Positions 10,801 to 19,313 of a DNA stretch of 64,000 nucleotides are shown here, piece after piece. Position numbers and translations under genes: made by a program. Positions within the stretch are counted from its first letter, which is position 1. Every line of letters begins with the position of its first letter. This stretch comes from Lactarius indigo (taxonomy: Eukaryota; Basidiomycota; Agaricomycetes; Russulales; Russulaceae): positions 682,001 to 746,000 of the forward strand of contig JAFKAC010000016.1 of assembly GCA_025766275.1 (NCBI GenBank), read 5' to 3'. Under the pieces are notes generated by a model. It ran no database searches, was not told the DNA's origin, and was given only the letters and a program-made list of their open reading frames with translations.

Positions 10801-12770
10801 TCTTTTCCCCATAAGTCCTGCAATATCAGGTCCTTTACTTCGTCTGGGGCATTGGCTACCCCCGTGAGCCACTCCTTGGCTCGTTCCTCCGCCGTTTTGC
10901 TGGTCGAAGCAGCTTGTATCTGGGCAGGCGGTGTTTCCTGCGCGTAATAGTCGGTTTCTGTCATCCGGACGGTGGACGGTCCGGGTTCCTGTGGTCGCCA
11001 TTGTCGCAGCTGTCGTGGATGGGGGCAATTTCGTGAGAGATGGCCCGGCGTATTACAGTTGTAGCACAGGACTGTCCTTAGGTCTCGTCGCATTCCTCCT
11101 CTTCCGCGCCCTCTAACTCCTGGACCCCCTCTTGGCGGGAATGGGGGTAGATTAGTGTATGGCGGTTTTCCATAGTCAATTTCCTCGGATCCGGCCAATC
11201 TTGCCCTAGTTCGGTCAGCGGATGTGTCCATTGCCCAGGGGTTAGCGAGATTTTGTGGGACGCTCCAGTTGGCGTTGCCCGTCTTCTTCGGTTTACTGTC
11301 CTTGTACTCATCCACCCTGGCCCTGATGTGGATATAATTTCGCTGTCGGCGCAGCGTTGCCCGCTTCCATTCATCGAAGGTTTCTGGTTCGTCCAGATCG
11401 TAAGTTTTCTCGTACAGTTTCTTGGGAAGGCCTTTTGTGAACAGGTCGATGGTTTGTGGGTCGTTGAGGCGATAGCCTGCTTTTCTAGCCGCCTCTTCGA
11501 ATTCGTTGACATATTTGTCGATATCTCCATCGACCATTTTGAGGCCTTTCCTTAGCAGGGCTTGAGCCTGTTCTCGTTCAAGGGTGTTGACGAACCTTTG
11601 GTTAAACCCTTCTGCTACTGCATTCCACAAATCCCGCGTATGTTGATTTATCCCTCGTTGTATCTGTCGATTGAGCCACTTGAGGTACGAGAGTACCCAT
11701 TCGCTGACGGATACCCCCTTAATGTAGGATAGGAAGAGTAGGCATCGTCGGTAATCGTTGCGCATGATGGGAGTATCGAGGTTCATCCCCCAATATACGT
11801 GCCATTGGGTGAGGAATGAGTCCACCTTGGTGCGGTCTCCATCAAAGATAGTGGGAGGTTCACCTGTGAGTTTTTCATGTCCGTGCATGCCCCCTCCTCC
11901 CCCTATCGGTGGTTCTCCTCCTCCGTCCCCTCCTCCTCCTGGGGGTCCCCCTTGCGGGAGATCGGGAGGGTTTCCTCCTCCCCCCGGTCGTCTGGGAAAG
12001 TCCCCCCCAGGAGGGCCGCCCCATCCTGGCGGAGGGTCGAGTGATAATCCCCGTCGTGGCCCTTCTCCTGATGGAGGGTCGCCTTGATCGGGTCCGATGG
12101 CACGGAAGATTGCCGCATCGTCCGCGGTCATACGATGTCCCGTTTCGGGGTTAATAGGCATGAGGTTTTGTTGGGATTCTTGCCTGATCGCTTCGGCTGC
12201 TTCTTGCGCCACTTGTTCTCGGACGGACATAATTTCTTCTGCCGTCATTGTTGTTGTTGCCATTTCTGCTGCGGGTGATCGCACGTGGATTACTTCTGGC
12301 TGTTCTGAAATATGCAAGGACTCAGCTCGTTGGATGGTGTACTGTTCGATAGGTCCAACGCTCGCGGGTCGGTTTTCTTCACTTTGTTCGTCCTCTTCCG
12401 TTTCTTCGCTTACGGCTTCTCCGGTGGAATGTTCTCGTAGCTGGCCGTCAATGGGCCCCCAGTCGGATCGTGAGTTGAGTTCACGCGCGTCGATGTCGCA
12501 CTGATATTGTCTTCCTGCTGGTCTGATGACGTCCCAGCAGTGGTCTATGGGATTCCACATAACTTCCACCCAGCACAAATGGTCGAAATTGAACTCAACA
12601 GGTCTGAACCTTGTAGGTCCGTTGAACTCTACAAAGTACCCGGTTTCGTCTCCCCGGTCCCTCCAACGGGCTGCTCCTAGGAATCGGGTTGGTACGTTGC
12701 GATCTCCTCTTCTTTCTAGATAGTAGGGACGGAAGTTCGTCCACTGATCACGGGTATTGACAGTCGCCAC
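10782..12770 (-). CDS. gag: Gag polyprotein of inner chromovirus
   Basis: About 662 residues form the particle shell and bind RNA. In order: a conserved N-terminal block of ~100 residues, an acidic Ser/Glu-rich stretch, a Gly/Pro-rich linker (~residues 215-300), a retrotransposon gag core (WVLSYLKWLN, then FVNTLEREQAQALLRKG), an Arg/Gly-rich stretch, and a CX2CX4HX4C knuckle (CYNCNTPGHLSRNC). The start is unclear. The listed start at 12770 is a GTG, and the first ATG in any frame is Met71 (12558-12560), yet the 70 residues before it are strongly conserved in the outer element. The frame also reads through the primer-binding site. Initiation at a non-ATG codon is therefore likely. It overlaps pol at its 3' end. 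Confidence 0.93.
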   Translation of the reverse strand: MATVNTRDQWTNFRPYYLERRGDRNVPTRFLGAARWRDRGDETGYFVEFNGPTRFRPVEFNFDHLCWVEVMWNPIDHCWDVIRPAGRQYQCDIDARELNSRSDWGPIDGQLREHSTGEAVSEETEEDEQSEENRPASVGPIEQYTIQRAESLHISEQPEVIHVRSPAAEMATTTMTAEEIMSVREQVAQEAAEAIRQESQQNLMPINPETGHRMTADDAAIFRAIGPDQGDPPSGEGPRRGLSLDPPPGWGGPPGGDFPRRPGGGGNPPDLPQGGPPGGGGDGGGEPPIGGGGGMHGHEKLTGEPPTIFDGDRTKVDSFLTQWHVYWGMNLDTPIMRNDYRRCLLFLSYIKGVSVSEWVLSYLKWLNRQIQRGINQHTRDLWNAVAEGFNQRFVNTLEREQAQALLRKGLKMVDGDIDKYVNEFEEAARKAGYRLNDPQTIDLFTKGLPKKLYEKTYDLDEPETFDEWKRATLRRQRNYIHIRARVDEYKDSKPKKTGNANWSVPQNLANPWAMDTSADRTRARLAGSEEIDYGKPPYTNLPPFPPRGGPGVRGRGRGGMRRDLRTVLCYNCNTPGHLSRNCPHPRQLRQWRPQEPGPSTVRMTETDYYAQETPPAQIQAASTSKTAEERAKEWLTGVANAPDEVKDLILQDLWGKEGFRSA
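10794..10800 (-). promoter_or_regulatory. -1 ribosomal frameshift heptamer between gag and pol (inner)
   Basis: The sense strand reads G GGT TTT in the gag phase, the canonical X XXY YYZ form. A -1 slip leads directly into GFSERLNPSAWV of pol. The outer element has the same heptamer at the equivalent place (15381-15387). A second fitting heptamer, G GGA AAA, lies slightly upstream in the inner element only. Confidence 0.65.
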
Positions 12771-12777
12771 AGTGAGG

Positions 12778-12788
12778 ATCTTGGTCTT
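12778..12788 (-). other. Self-priming primer-binding site, inner element
   Basis: AAGACCAAGAT on the sense strand begins two bases inside the LTR. It is the exact complement of ATCTTGGTCTT at 12990-13000. The match is exactly 11 nt, as in the outer element, while the flanking bases do not pair. Confidence 0.75.
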
Positions 12789-12790
12789 AA

Positions 12791-13250
12791 TGTAACGCCG
12801 TCACAGCGTTAGCTCAACTTGAGCTTGGATGAAGGCGACTATTACTCAGCTAATCACGCTCAAGGCGTATGGCACAAAGGCAGTTCTTTAGATGTTCGCA
12901 GACACTAAGACAGAGACGTAAAGGCAAGTTGATGAAGACAGCGAGGCAAGACGATCTTGGAAAGGAGACAAGACAAGTGACGATTGAAGAAGACCAAGAT
13001 GGCGTATCTTGGTCTCCCGCAGCTACCTTAAATACAAGAAGAGCAGGCTTTCAAGCGCTGCTATGAGTCACAGTAATGTAGCGTCCAACGTATCGCGTAA
13101 GTACCGCAATCCTAATACTACTACTACTTGTACTAGGATCGAGTCATTCGTAAACACCTAACTCCTTCGTAAACCCCGAGTCCGTGACTAATCTACCTTA
13201 CCGCCGTAGTCACAACCGGTACAGTAAGGGTCGGAGGCAGAAACGTAACA
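12791..13250 (-). repeat. 5' LTR of inner chromovirus
   Basis: This is the promoter-side LTR. It holds a sense-strand TATTTAA (13028-13034) and the predicted transcript start at 13000. From that start to 12561 the sense strand contains no ATG in any frame. Confidence 0.96.
12990..13034 (-). promoter_or_regulatory. LTR promoter and predicted transcript start, inner element
   Basis: A TATTTAA box starts at 13034 and the self-primer 11-mer starts at 13000, a 34-nt spacing identical to the outer element. An inverted copy of the 11-mer with one mismatch lies between them. Confidence 0.6.
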
Positions 13251-15368
13251 GAGGGTGTTGTGGTTCTTCTAGTGTGGTGGCACACGCGAAGACGCTTTCT
13301 GGTAATACTGTTATACCTTCGTTGTCGTTTTCTCCTTGATCGTAGTCTGGCCTTCGGGATAGTGCGTCAGCGCGTCCATTGGAGGTACCTTTGATGTGAT
13401 GAATTTCGAAGTCGTATTCTGAGAGTTCAAGTACTTCCCTGGCTACACACCTGCTAATCTTTTGTGGCGATTTCCAGTATTGTAAGTTAAGGTGATCGGA
13501 GAATACTTTGATCTTGTGAGGGGAACCTGCTAGGAGGGGTCACCAGTGGCGGAAGGCTTTGACAATTGCTAGGAGTTCGAGGTCATAAATGTCGTAATTT
13601 CGTTCGGCTTCATTGAGGGTGGATGAGTAATAGCCGATAGGATGTCGTTTACCATCTGCTTTGCGCTGAAGAAGGACTGCTCCCGTTGCAAAGCCTGATG
13701 CGTCGACCTCTAACTCGAATTGTTGAGTGAGATCTGGATGCGCTAAAACAGGCTCGCTAGTGACAAGGGTTTTAAGGTCTTGGAATGCTTTTTCTTCTTC
13801 TATGCCCCAGTGCCATTCAGTGTCTTTGCGTGTGAGTCTGTTCAATGGTCGTGCTTTGGTTGCGAAGCCTCGTATAAAAGGTCTGTAAAAATTGCAAAAA
13901 CCGAGAAAAGAGCGGACGTCCTTAACCTTTGTTGGTGTAGGCCAATCCTTGATGCCCGCAATTTTGACGGGGTCCATGCGTGTCACCCCCTTTTCAAGGA
14001 TTACCCCCAGGTAATCCATGCACGGGGAGTGGAAGAGACATTTTTTGAGCTTGTAATACAAATCATGCTCCGCAGATACACGGAGCACGTCTTTGACAGC
14101 TTCAATGTGATCTTGCAGTGAATGGTTAAGTCCTGTGGCGATGCCGATATCATCCATGTAGACACGAATAACTGTGCCGCGCCTTTCGTGTTTTGTGATG
14201 ATGTCCCTGAAGATGAAGTTCATCATAGTCTGGAACGTTGCCGGGGAGTTGGTTAAGCCAAAAAACATCACCGTGGGTTCGAATAAACCATAACGTGTTT
14301 TGAACGCAGCCTTTTCTTCATCCCCTTCTTTAATGCGTATGTTGTTATACCCCCATCTAACATCAAGTTTAGTGTAGATGTGAGCATTACTGAGGTCGGT
14401 GATGAGATCAGAGATGAGGGGAAGGGGGTACTGGTTGCGAATGGTAACGGCGTTAATCTTTCGATAGTCTTGGACGGGTCGTAGCTTTCCATCTTTTTTC
14501 TTGATGAAGAAGAAGGATGACGCATAAGGGGATTTAGAGGGTCTTATATAGCCCTTCTTGAGTTGTTCGTCAATCCATTCGCGCAACTTCTTGTCTTCTT
14601 CTTGTGTCATGGGGTATATTTTACAGTCGATTGCGTCGGCTGTTCCTGGTTTGAATTCGATAGCGTGATCCCAAGGCCTGCTGGGTGGAAACCTGTCCGA
14701 TGCCTCCTCACTGAAGAGGTGTTCAAATTCGTGGTATTCAGAGGGTAACTCAGCTTTCGTGACGTATTGTTGAGTGGCTATGGCGAGATCAGTGGCAGTG
14801 GCCCTGATTCGGCATCCTTCTTCAAACTGCTGCCGTTGTTCGTCAGTGATAACGCAGGAGTGTACGACTTTGTAGTCGTCGTCTTGAACAGTGGTTGTTG
14901 CTACCACTGGCGTTGTTTTGATGTAGGGGTTGGTTGATCGAATAATGATAGGGAGCATATCTTCGTGTATAGCCGCTTGCGACCACTTGATATGCGGGTC
15001 ATAAATAGCAAGCCAGGGGTAGCCTAGCACGATATCTTCGTTGCCAATGTCCGTGATAAGGAAGTGAATTTCCTTATGAATGCCTTTAGTCTGGACATCA
15101 ACGTCTGTATAATGGGTGATACGCCCCGATTTATTCTCTGTGTTGTCAATGTTCCATATTTTCTTTGGGATGTCGAGTAGTTTGGTCCCAAGTCCCATTC
15201 GTTTTGCGAATGATGGTTTCATGAAGCAATGGGTTGCTCCTGAGTCGACTAATGCGCATATGTCGGCCATTGCGTAACTGGTGCGAATTGATACTGGAAC
15301 TCTCATAGAACGATAGCAAGTCATGATTACACTGTTACAATTAACTGCCCTCACCCAGGCCGATGGGT

Positions 15369-17339
15369 TCAGGCGTCCTGAAAACCCTCCTTCTTCCACA
15401 ACTGCTGGAGGATAATGTCCTTTACATCGTCTGATTCTGTGGCTACTCCATTAAGCCAGTCGCTGGCACACTGTTGAGGGGGCACTTCTGGGGTTGCCCT
15501 GGCAGCGACTTCTAGTTCCTGTTGATGATAGTCGGTGTCGATATACTGACTGGTCGATGCTTGGGATTGATATCCCCCCCACGGTTGTCTGCAATCGTGG
15601 GCCATGTGTCCGTCCTTTCCACAGTTATAGCATACGACTGGCCTTTGGTTATTACGTCCTCCTCCTTTCTGTAAAAATCCTCCCCTTGGTCGGTATGGGG
15701 GACGAGGAGCGAGTATATCCTCAGCTCCTGCAAGTCACCCTCGAATCCGGTCTGCAGAGGTATCCATGGCGTTTGGATCTCGTAAATTTCTTGGTTGCCA
15801 TGAACTTCTTGGTGGTCCTTGCCACTGTCGTTGTTGTCGTTGTCTTCCTTGCCCCTGTCCAGGGGAAACTCCTTTGTTCAACACCACTTTAAGGTGAAGA
15901 TATTGCTGTTGACGAGTGGTAGCCGCTTCCTTCCATTCGCGGTAGTTGCGGGGATTGTCAAGGGTGTAGACCTTTTCATATAGGTCTTTTGGTAGTCCGC
16001 TTGCAAATAGGTCTAGCGTCTGCGGATCGTCGAGTCGATACTGAGCGCGGCGTATCAGTTGTTCGAATTGGGTGCAATACTCATCTAGATTGCCCCCAAT
16101 CATCTTGACTCCTTTCTTAAGCTCGTATTGAGCTTGTTCTTGTTCCATCGTGTTGCGGAAGCGCTGCATAAAGCTGCGCATGATTTCGTTCCATAGTCCT
16201 TCACTAGTACGGGGTATACCAGCTTGTATCTGGCCATTGAGCCAGGTAAGCATCGCTAGTACCCATTCACTGACGTTAACGCCTTTGATGTAAGATAGGA
16301 AAAGTAGGGCTCGTCGATAGGGTGTGGCCATTATGCCTTCATCTGCGTTCATGCCCCAGTAGACATGCCACTGAGTGAGAAACGCTTCGACCTTGGCGCA
16401 TTCTCCATCAAATACTGTGGGTGCCTCGCCAGCTAGCTTGTTACTTGGAGGGGGAATAATAGGACCTGCACCTGGTAATCCTCCTCCCGGAGGTCCTCCT
16501 CCTGGTGGTCCTCCTGGGAATCCTCCAGGGAATCCTTCGAACCCTGGTCCTCTTGGTGGGGGTCCTCCACCTCCTCCTCCTCTGGGCAGGTCACCAGGGG
16601 GTCCACCTCCTCCGCTGGGAGGGTCGGCTACGTCGGGTCCAATGGCACGATGGATTGCTACATCGTCGTCGGTCATTCGATGACCCGTATATGGGTTGAT
16701 AGGAGCTAAATTAGCTCATGATTCTTCTGCAATATGTCTTTGTTCTTCTAGGGCGATCTGATCCCTTGTTTCACTGGTGAGGTATACCTCTTCTTGGGTA
16801 ATGGTGGCTGTTGCCATTGCGACTGCTGGGCTGTGGATGTGGATTACTTCTGGCTCGGGTTGATGAATAGTTAGTGACTCAGTTTGTTGTATGATATGGT
16901 CGCCGATGGCTCCTAGGCTTGCTTCTTCTGCTGGCGTTGTTCCTCGACTTGGTGATTGTTGACTATCAGAGGCTTCTTCTCCACTGATTCCTTCGTCGGT
17001 GTGTTCTTGTGCTTGTCCGTCAATAGGACCGTAATCTGCACGGCTATTAAGCTCTCGCGTGTCGATATCGCAGTTGTAGTTTCTTCCTGCTGGTTGTACT
17101 ATATCCCAGCGATGATCTATAGGGTTCCAAGTAATCTCGACCCAACAGAGATGTTCGAAGTTAAACTCAATGGGTCGGAAACGGTTAGGACCGTTGAACT
17201 CTACGAAATATCCAGTATCTTCTCCTCTTTCTCTCCACTGAGCTGCTCCTAAGAATCTTGTTGGTACGTTGCGATCTCCTCGTCGTTCAATATGATAGGG
17301 ACGGAAGGACGTCCACTGGTCTCTGGTCGAGTACGCCAC
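15369..17339 (-). pseudogene. gag: gag of outer chromovirus, two TGA stops
   Basis: The capsid/nucleocapsid frame begins near a GTG at 17339 and stays in one frame to the TGA at 15369. It parallels the inner gag throughout: a conserved N-terminal block (TRDQW, RRGDRNVPTRFLGAA), a Gly/Pro-rich linker, a retrotransposon gag core with WVLAMLTWLN, and a CX2CX4HX4C zinc knuckle (CYNCGKDGHMAHDC). TGA codons interrupt it at 16716-16718 and 15735-15737. The second aligns with Arg in the inner gag, as expected for CGA decay. There is no ATG in any frame from the start of gag down to 16817. Its 3' end overlaps pol at a GGGTTTT heptamer (15381-15387). Confidence 0.9.
15381..15387 (-). promoter_or_regulatory. 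-1 ribosomal frameshift heptamer between gag and pol (outer)
   Basis: G GGT TTT in the gag phase is followed after a -1 slip by GFSGRLNPSAWV of pol. Conservation with the inner element makes this the favoured slip site for both. Confidence 0.65.
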
Positions 17340-17346
17340 GATGAGG

Positions 17347-17357
17347 ATCTTGGTCTT
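17347..17357 (-). other. Self-priming primer-binding site, outer element
   Basis: Two bases inside the 5' LTR the sense strand reads AAGACCAAGAT. It is the exact complement of ATCTTGGTCTT in the LTR (17592-17602), which lies 34 nt downstream of the start of a TATA box. There is no TGG start as expected for a tRNA primer. An 11-nt match of this kind is the arrangement known for Tf1 of fission yeast. Confidence 0.75.
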
Positions 17358-17359
17358 AA

Positions 17360-17868
17360 TGTTACGCTCCACAGGCGTTAGTCCGACTTGGACTCGTAAA
17401 GGGCATAATCGACTTAGCGGAGGCTAGGCGAATGGGGAACACGTGTCAACCCAACACAGGCTGAACAGGGGCACACTGGCACACGCTGCAGCGAAAGAGG
17501 TAACGAAGAGTATCCCTTGGCGGATACAAGTGAAAGCACTCTTAGTTCAAGACTAAGGCAGACGAGAGACGAATCAGATGGTGGATTGAAGAAGACCAAG
17601 ATGGGGACTCTTGGTCTTCTGAGTCGACTACTTATACAGATACACGCGGGCTTTAAAGCGCCACTGGAATAATAGGTAACCAATAGCATAACTAGCTCGA
17701 ACCCTAGTACCGCTATCCTAGGAATGAGTCATACATGAGTCACAATCACATGCGAACTACTATGCTGACTGATACGACGTAAGAGTCCATGACTAATGCT
17801 GATACTGGACCATAGTCATAACCGGTCATGAGTCGTGCGTAATGAGTCATCAAGTCTGTACCATAACA
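17360..17868 (-). repeat. 5' LTR of outer chromovirus
   Basis: This is the promoter-side LTR for the leftward transcript. It contains a TATA box on the sense strand (17631-17636) and the 11-nt self-primer sequence (17592-17602). It shows the TG/CA state at six of the seven sites where the two LTRs differ, so it has decayed more than its partner. Confidence 0.95.
17592..17636 (-). promoter_or_regulatory. LTR promoter and predicted transcript start, outer element
   Basis: The sense strand has TATAAG beginning at 17636. The predicted 5' end, ATCTTGGTCTT, begins at 17602, 34 nt downstream. A second copy of the 11-mer in inverted orientation lies just upstream, so the start region forms a perfect 11-bp inverted repeat with a 7-nt loop. 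The inner element has the same TATA-to-start spacing. Confidence 0.6.
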
Positions 17869-18056
17869 CCATGCCCCAAGACCTGCACATGTCTTGGGCG
17901 TTTGTTGCCTCTCAAATATTCCCAAAGCCATGGCCTGAAAGCCGGGCCAGCCCAAGCCATGGGTGGCGGCTTGGGCCTCACATTTTCCAGGCCTAAGCCT
18001 CTCAAAGCTGGGCCTAAGCCGCAGCTTTCAAGCCAAGCCGGGCTGGCAAATCACTA

Positions 18057-18064
18057 GGTGTAGG
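18057..18064. repeat. Target-site duplication (right copy) of the hAT-like element
   Basis: GGTGTAGG abuts the right inverted repeat and matches 1736-1743. Confidence 0.8.
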
Positions 18065-19190
18065 CTCAATAACCAAAGAAAATAATGTCATCATTGGTAG
18101 CAACTCTGGATAGCCAATAGGAGAAGGACCAGGTAAAGACGGCGAAGCAGAACAAATGGGCCATGTAGAAGTCATTGGCCGTAGTGACTCAACTCTCAGG
18201 CTCTCTGAGGGTAATTCACGGGTAGAAGAGAGGGGGCTCAATAAAGTCACTGGTAGTGGAATGTTGCTGGCGTTCCCTCTGCTCGCGCTGAAAGAGACCA
18301 TTCTATGTCAGAAGAGAGCCGACAGTGGAGACATTGTCTGATGGGTAGAGAGAAAATCCAGGATCAGTGCAATCACTGGCAGTTGTGGGAAAGTCTCTAG
18401 AGAACTAACCTGGGATGTTGCTATGGGCACAGGACCCATACCTGGGTCTCCTCCACAGTGGGTTGAGGGACAACTTGAATGGGAATGACCTGGACAGTGT
18501 CTTCTACGAGCAGTGGAGGAGTAATTGGGACTGGCTCTTTGACAGGCTCAGGGATAGCTCCCCTGTCAATGAGCCATACAATGATTTGCACTGGTTCCTC
18601 AATGGGCTGAGGGGCAACAATGTGAATGACTCCTGTGAAGCAGAGTGAACCTCATTCCATATGCTTAAGAAGAATTCTCACTTACCGGTCTTGAGAGTAT
18701 TGTTGGAGATGGTGCTCAAAGGGAAGGAGAAGGACTTGGATGGCATGGTCGATGCAGAGACTGATGCCATGATGATATCGATTCTGTGTTGATGCAGTCC
18801 CCAAACAGTTTAGTCAACACAGACGTCGACATCAGTATGATACGCATAAGAGAAGTTTTCCCCAGAGAGAAATGAGGAAGAATTGATGAGCAAGCTAGCG
18901 GCGCAGATAATCGAAGATAGCCCAGTTTCAGATTACAGAAAGGCAGCCAAAACCAAATTTCATTATGTAACAAAAAAGACAATTTCAGTCAATCTCGCGC
19001 CCTGACTATCACCAGTATTCTGACCTAGGTTTGACTGGAACTGACTACCAAATGACTCTGACCCGCCTTTGCCGGACTTTGCAAAATTTTTGACTACCAA
19101 CAGTCTCGGCTCGACCTGAATTGGACCACGGCTGACATACCCGGACTGCCGGTGACTAATTCCGGTTTTTCCTTTTTTACTGAGAGTCAC
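18065..19190 (-). CDS. 5' part of the gene interrupted by the hAT-like element, and spacer
   Basis: On the minus strand a Pro/Val/Glu-rich coding stretch (VKEPVPITPPLLVEDTVQVIP, 18475-18560) and a Ser/Pro-rich stretch (18070-18300) are separated by plausible introns. One has a GTAAGTGAG donor near 18680 and another a GTTAGT donor near 18400. The stretch leads up to the target duplication at 18057-18064 and would continue at 1735. The product is unknown and the start was not found. 18960-19190 shows nothing coding; the downstream tandem repeat begins near 19190. Confidence 0.4.
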
Positions 19191-19313
19191 TAGTCACTGG
19201 CATGGCTGTCACAACGTGTATGCAGCAAGTATGCCTACCACCCACCACGCTCCAAACCTTAATTAGCACCGCATGATGTGATATCTTCATGTTCGAGCGT
19301 GTTCTACATAAGG

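Larger units (their letters stand above)
5573..13250 (-). mobile_element. Inner chromodomain Ty3/gypsy LTR retrotransposon (apparently intact)
   Basis: It has 460-bp LTRs (5573-6032, 12791-13250) with three differences and a 5-bp target duplication, GAGGG (5568-5572 and 13251-13255). It lies within the pol of the outer element, between RNase H and integrase and in the same orientation. gag and pol are open throughout, the catalytic motifs are present, and primer site, polypurine tract and promoter are recognisable. It is a relative of its host: protein order and many motifs match, though the LTRs differ clearly in sequence. It inserted after the outer element and shows little decay, so recent activity is plausible. 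Confidence 0.96.
2911..15387 (-). pseudogene. pol: pol of outer chromovirus, six TGA stops and an inserted element
   Basis: After a predicted -1 shift at 15381-15387 the frame encodes a protease (LVDSGATHCF), reverse transcriptase with YMDD (near 14150) and RNase H (ELEVDASGF). After the guest element come the zinc-binding and DDE integrase parts, then a chromodomain (QYLVKWKGYPDSDNQW near 4200) and a conserved extension ending at a TAG at 2911. In-frame TGA codons lie at 13540, 5320, 4819, 4276, 3085 and 3049. Five of the six align with Arg in the intact inner pol, implying CGA to TGA. All pieces remain in the same phase, so decay here is by substitution only. Confidence 0.92.
2370..17868 (-). 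mobile_element. Outer chromodomain Ty3/gypsy LTR retrotransposon (inactive, interrupted)
   Basis: The element is bounded by 509-bp LTRs (2370-2878 and 17360-17868) that differ at seven positions, and by a 5-bp target duplication, CCATG (2365-2369 and 17869-17873). Transcription runs leftward. It carries gag with a zinc knuckle, then pol with protease, reverse transcriptase, RNase H, integrase and chromodomain, and then a conserved extension. Its own length without the guest is about 7.8 kb. It is dead: eight in-frame TGA codons lie in gag and pol, and a second element is inserted between its RNase H and integrase regions. No frameshift was found, and the 7683 bp of guest plus target duplication keep the reading phase. 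Confidence 0.95.
1744..18056. mobile_element. hAT-like non-autonomous DNA transposon (~809 bp) split by nested LTR elements
   Basis: The ends are terminal inverted repeats starting TAGTGATTTGC. The first 24 bases of the left end match the reverse complement of the right end at 20 positions, and the four mismatches are all transitions. They are flanked by an identical 8-bp target duplication, GGTGTAGG, at 1736-1743 and 18057-18064, as is typical of the hAT superfamily. GC-rich subterminal motifs of the type GGCC(T)AAGCC recur just inside both ends. Removing the LTR element (2370-17868) and one copy of its 5-bp target duplication leaves about 809 bp with no transposase frame, so this is a non-autonomous copy. 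It sits inside the gene described at 1-1735 and 18065-18960. Confidence 0.8.

Noticed and set aside
11758..12087. Proline-rich plus-strand frames here and at 16375-16683
   Set aside because: They mirror the Gly/Pro-rich linker of gag on the opposite strand and have no support of their own.
17341..17359. A tRNA-primed primer-binding site
   Set aside because: The sequence next to the LTR does not begin TGG, while it is exactly complementary to the predicted RNA 5' end.
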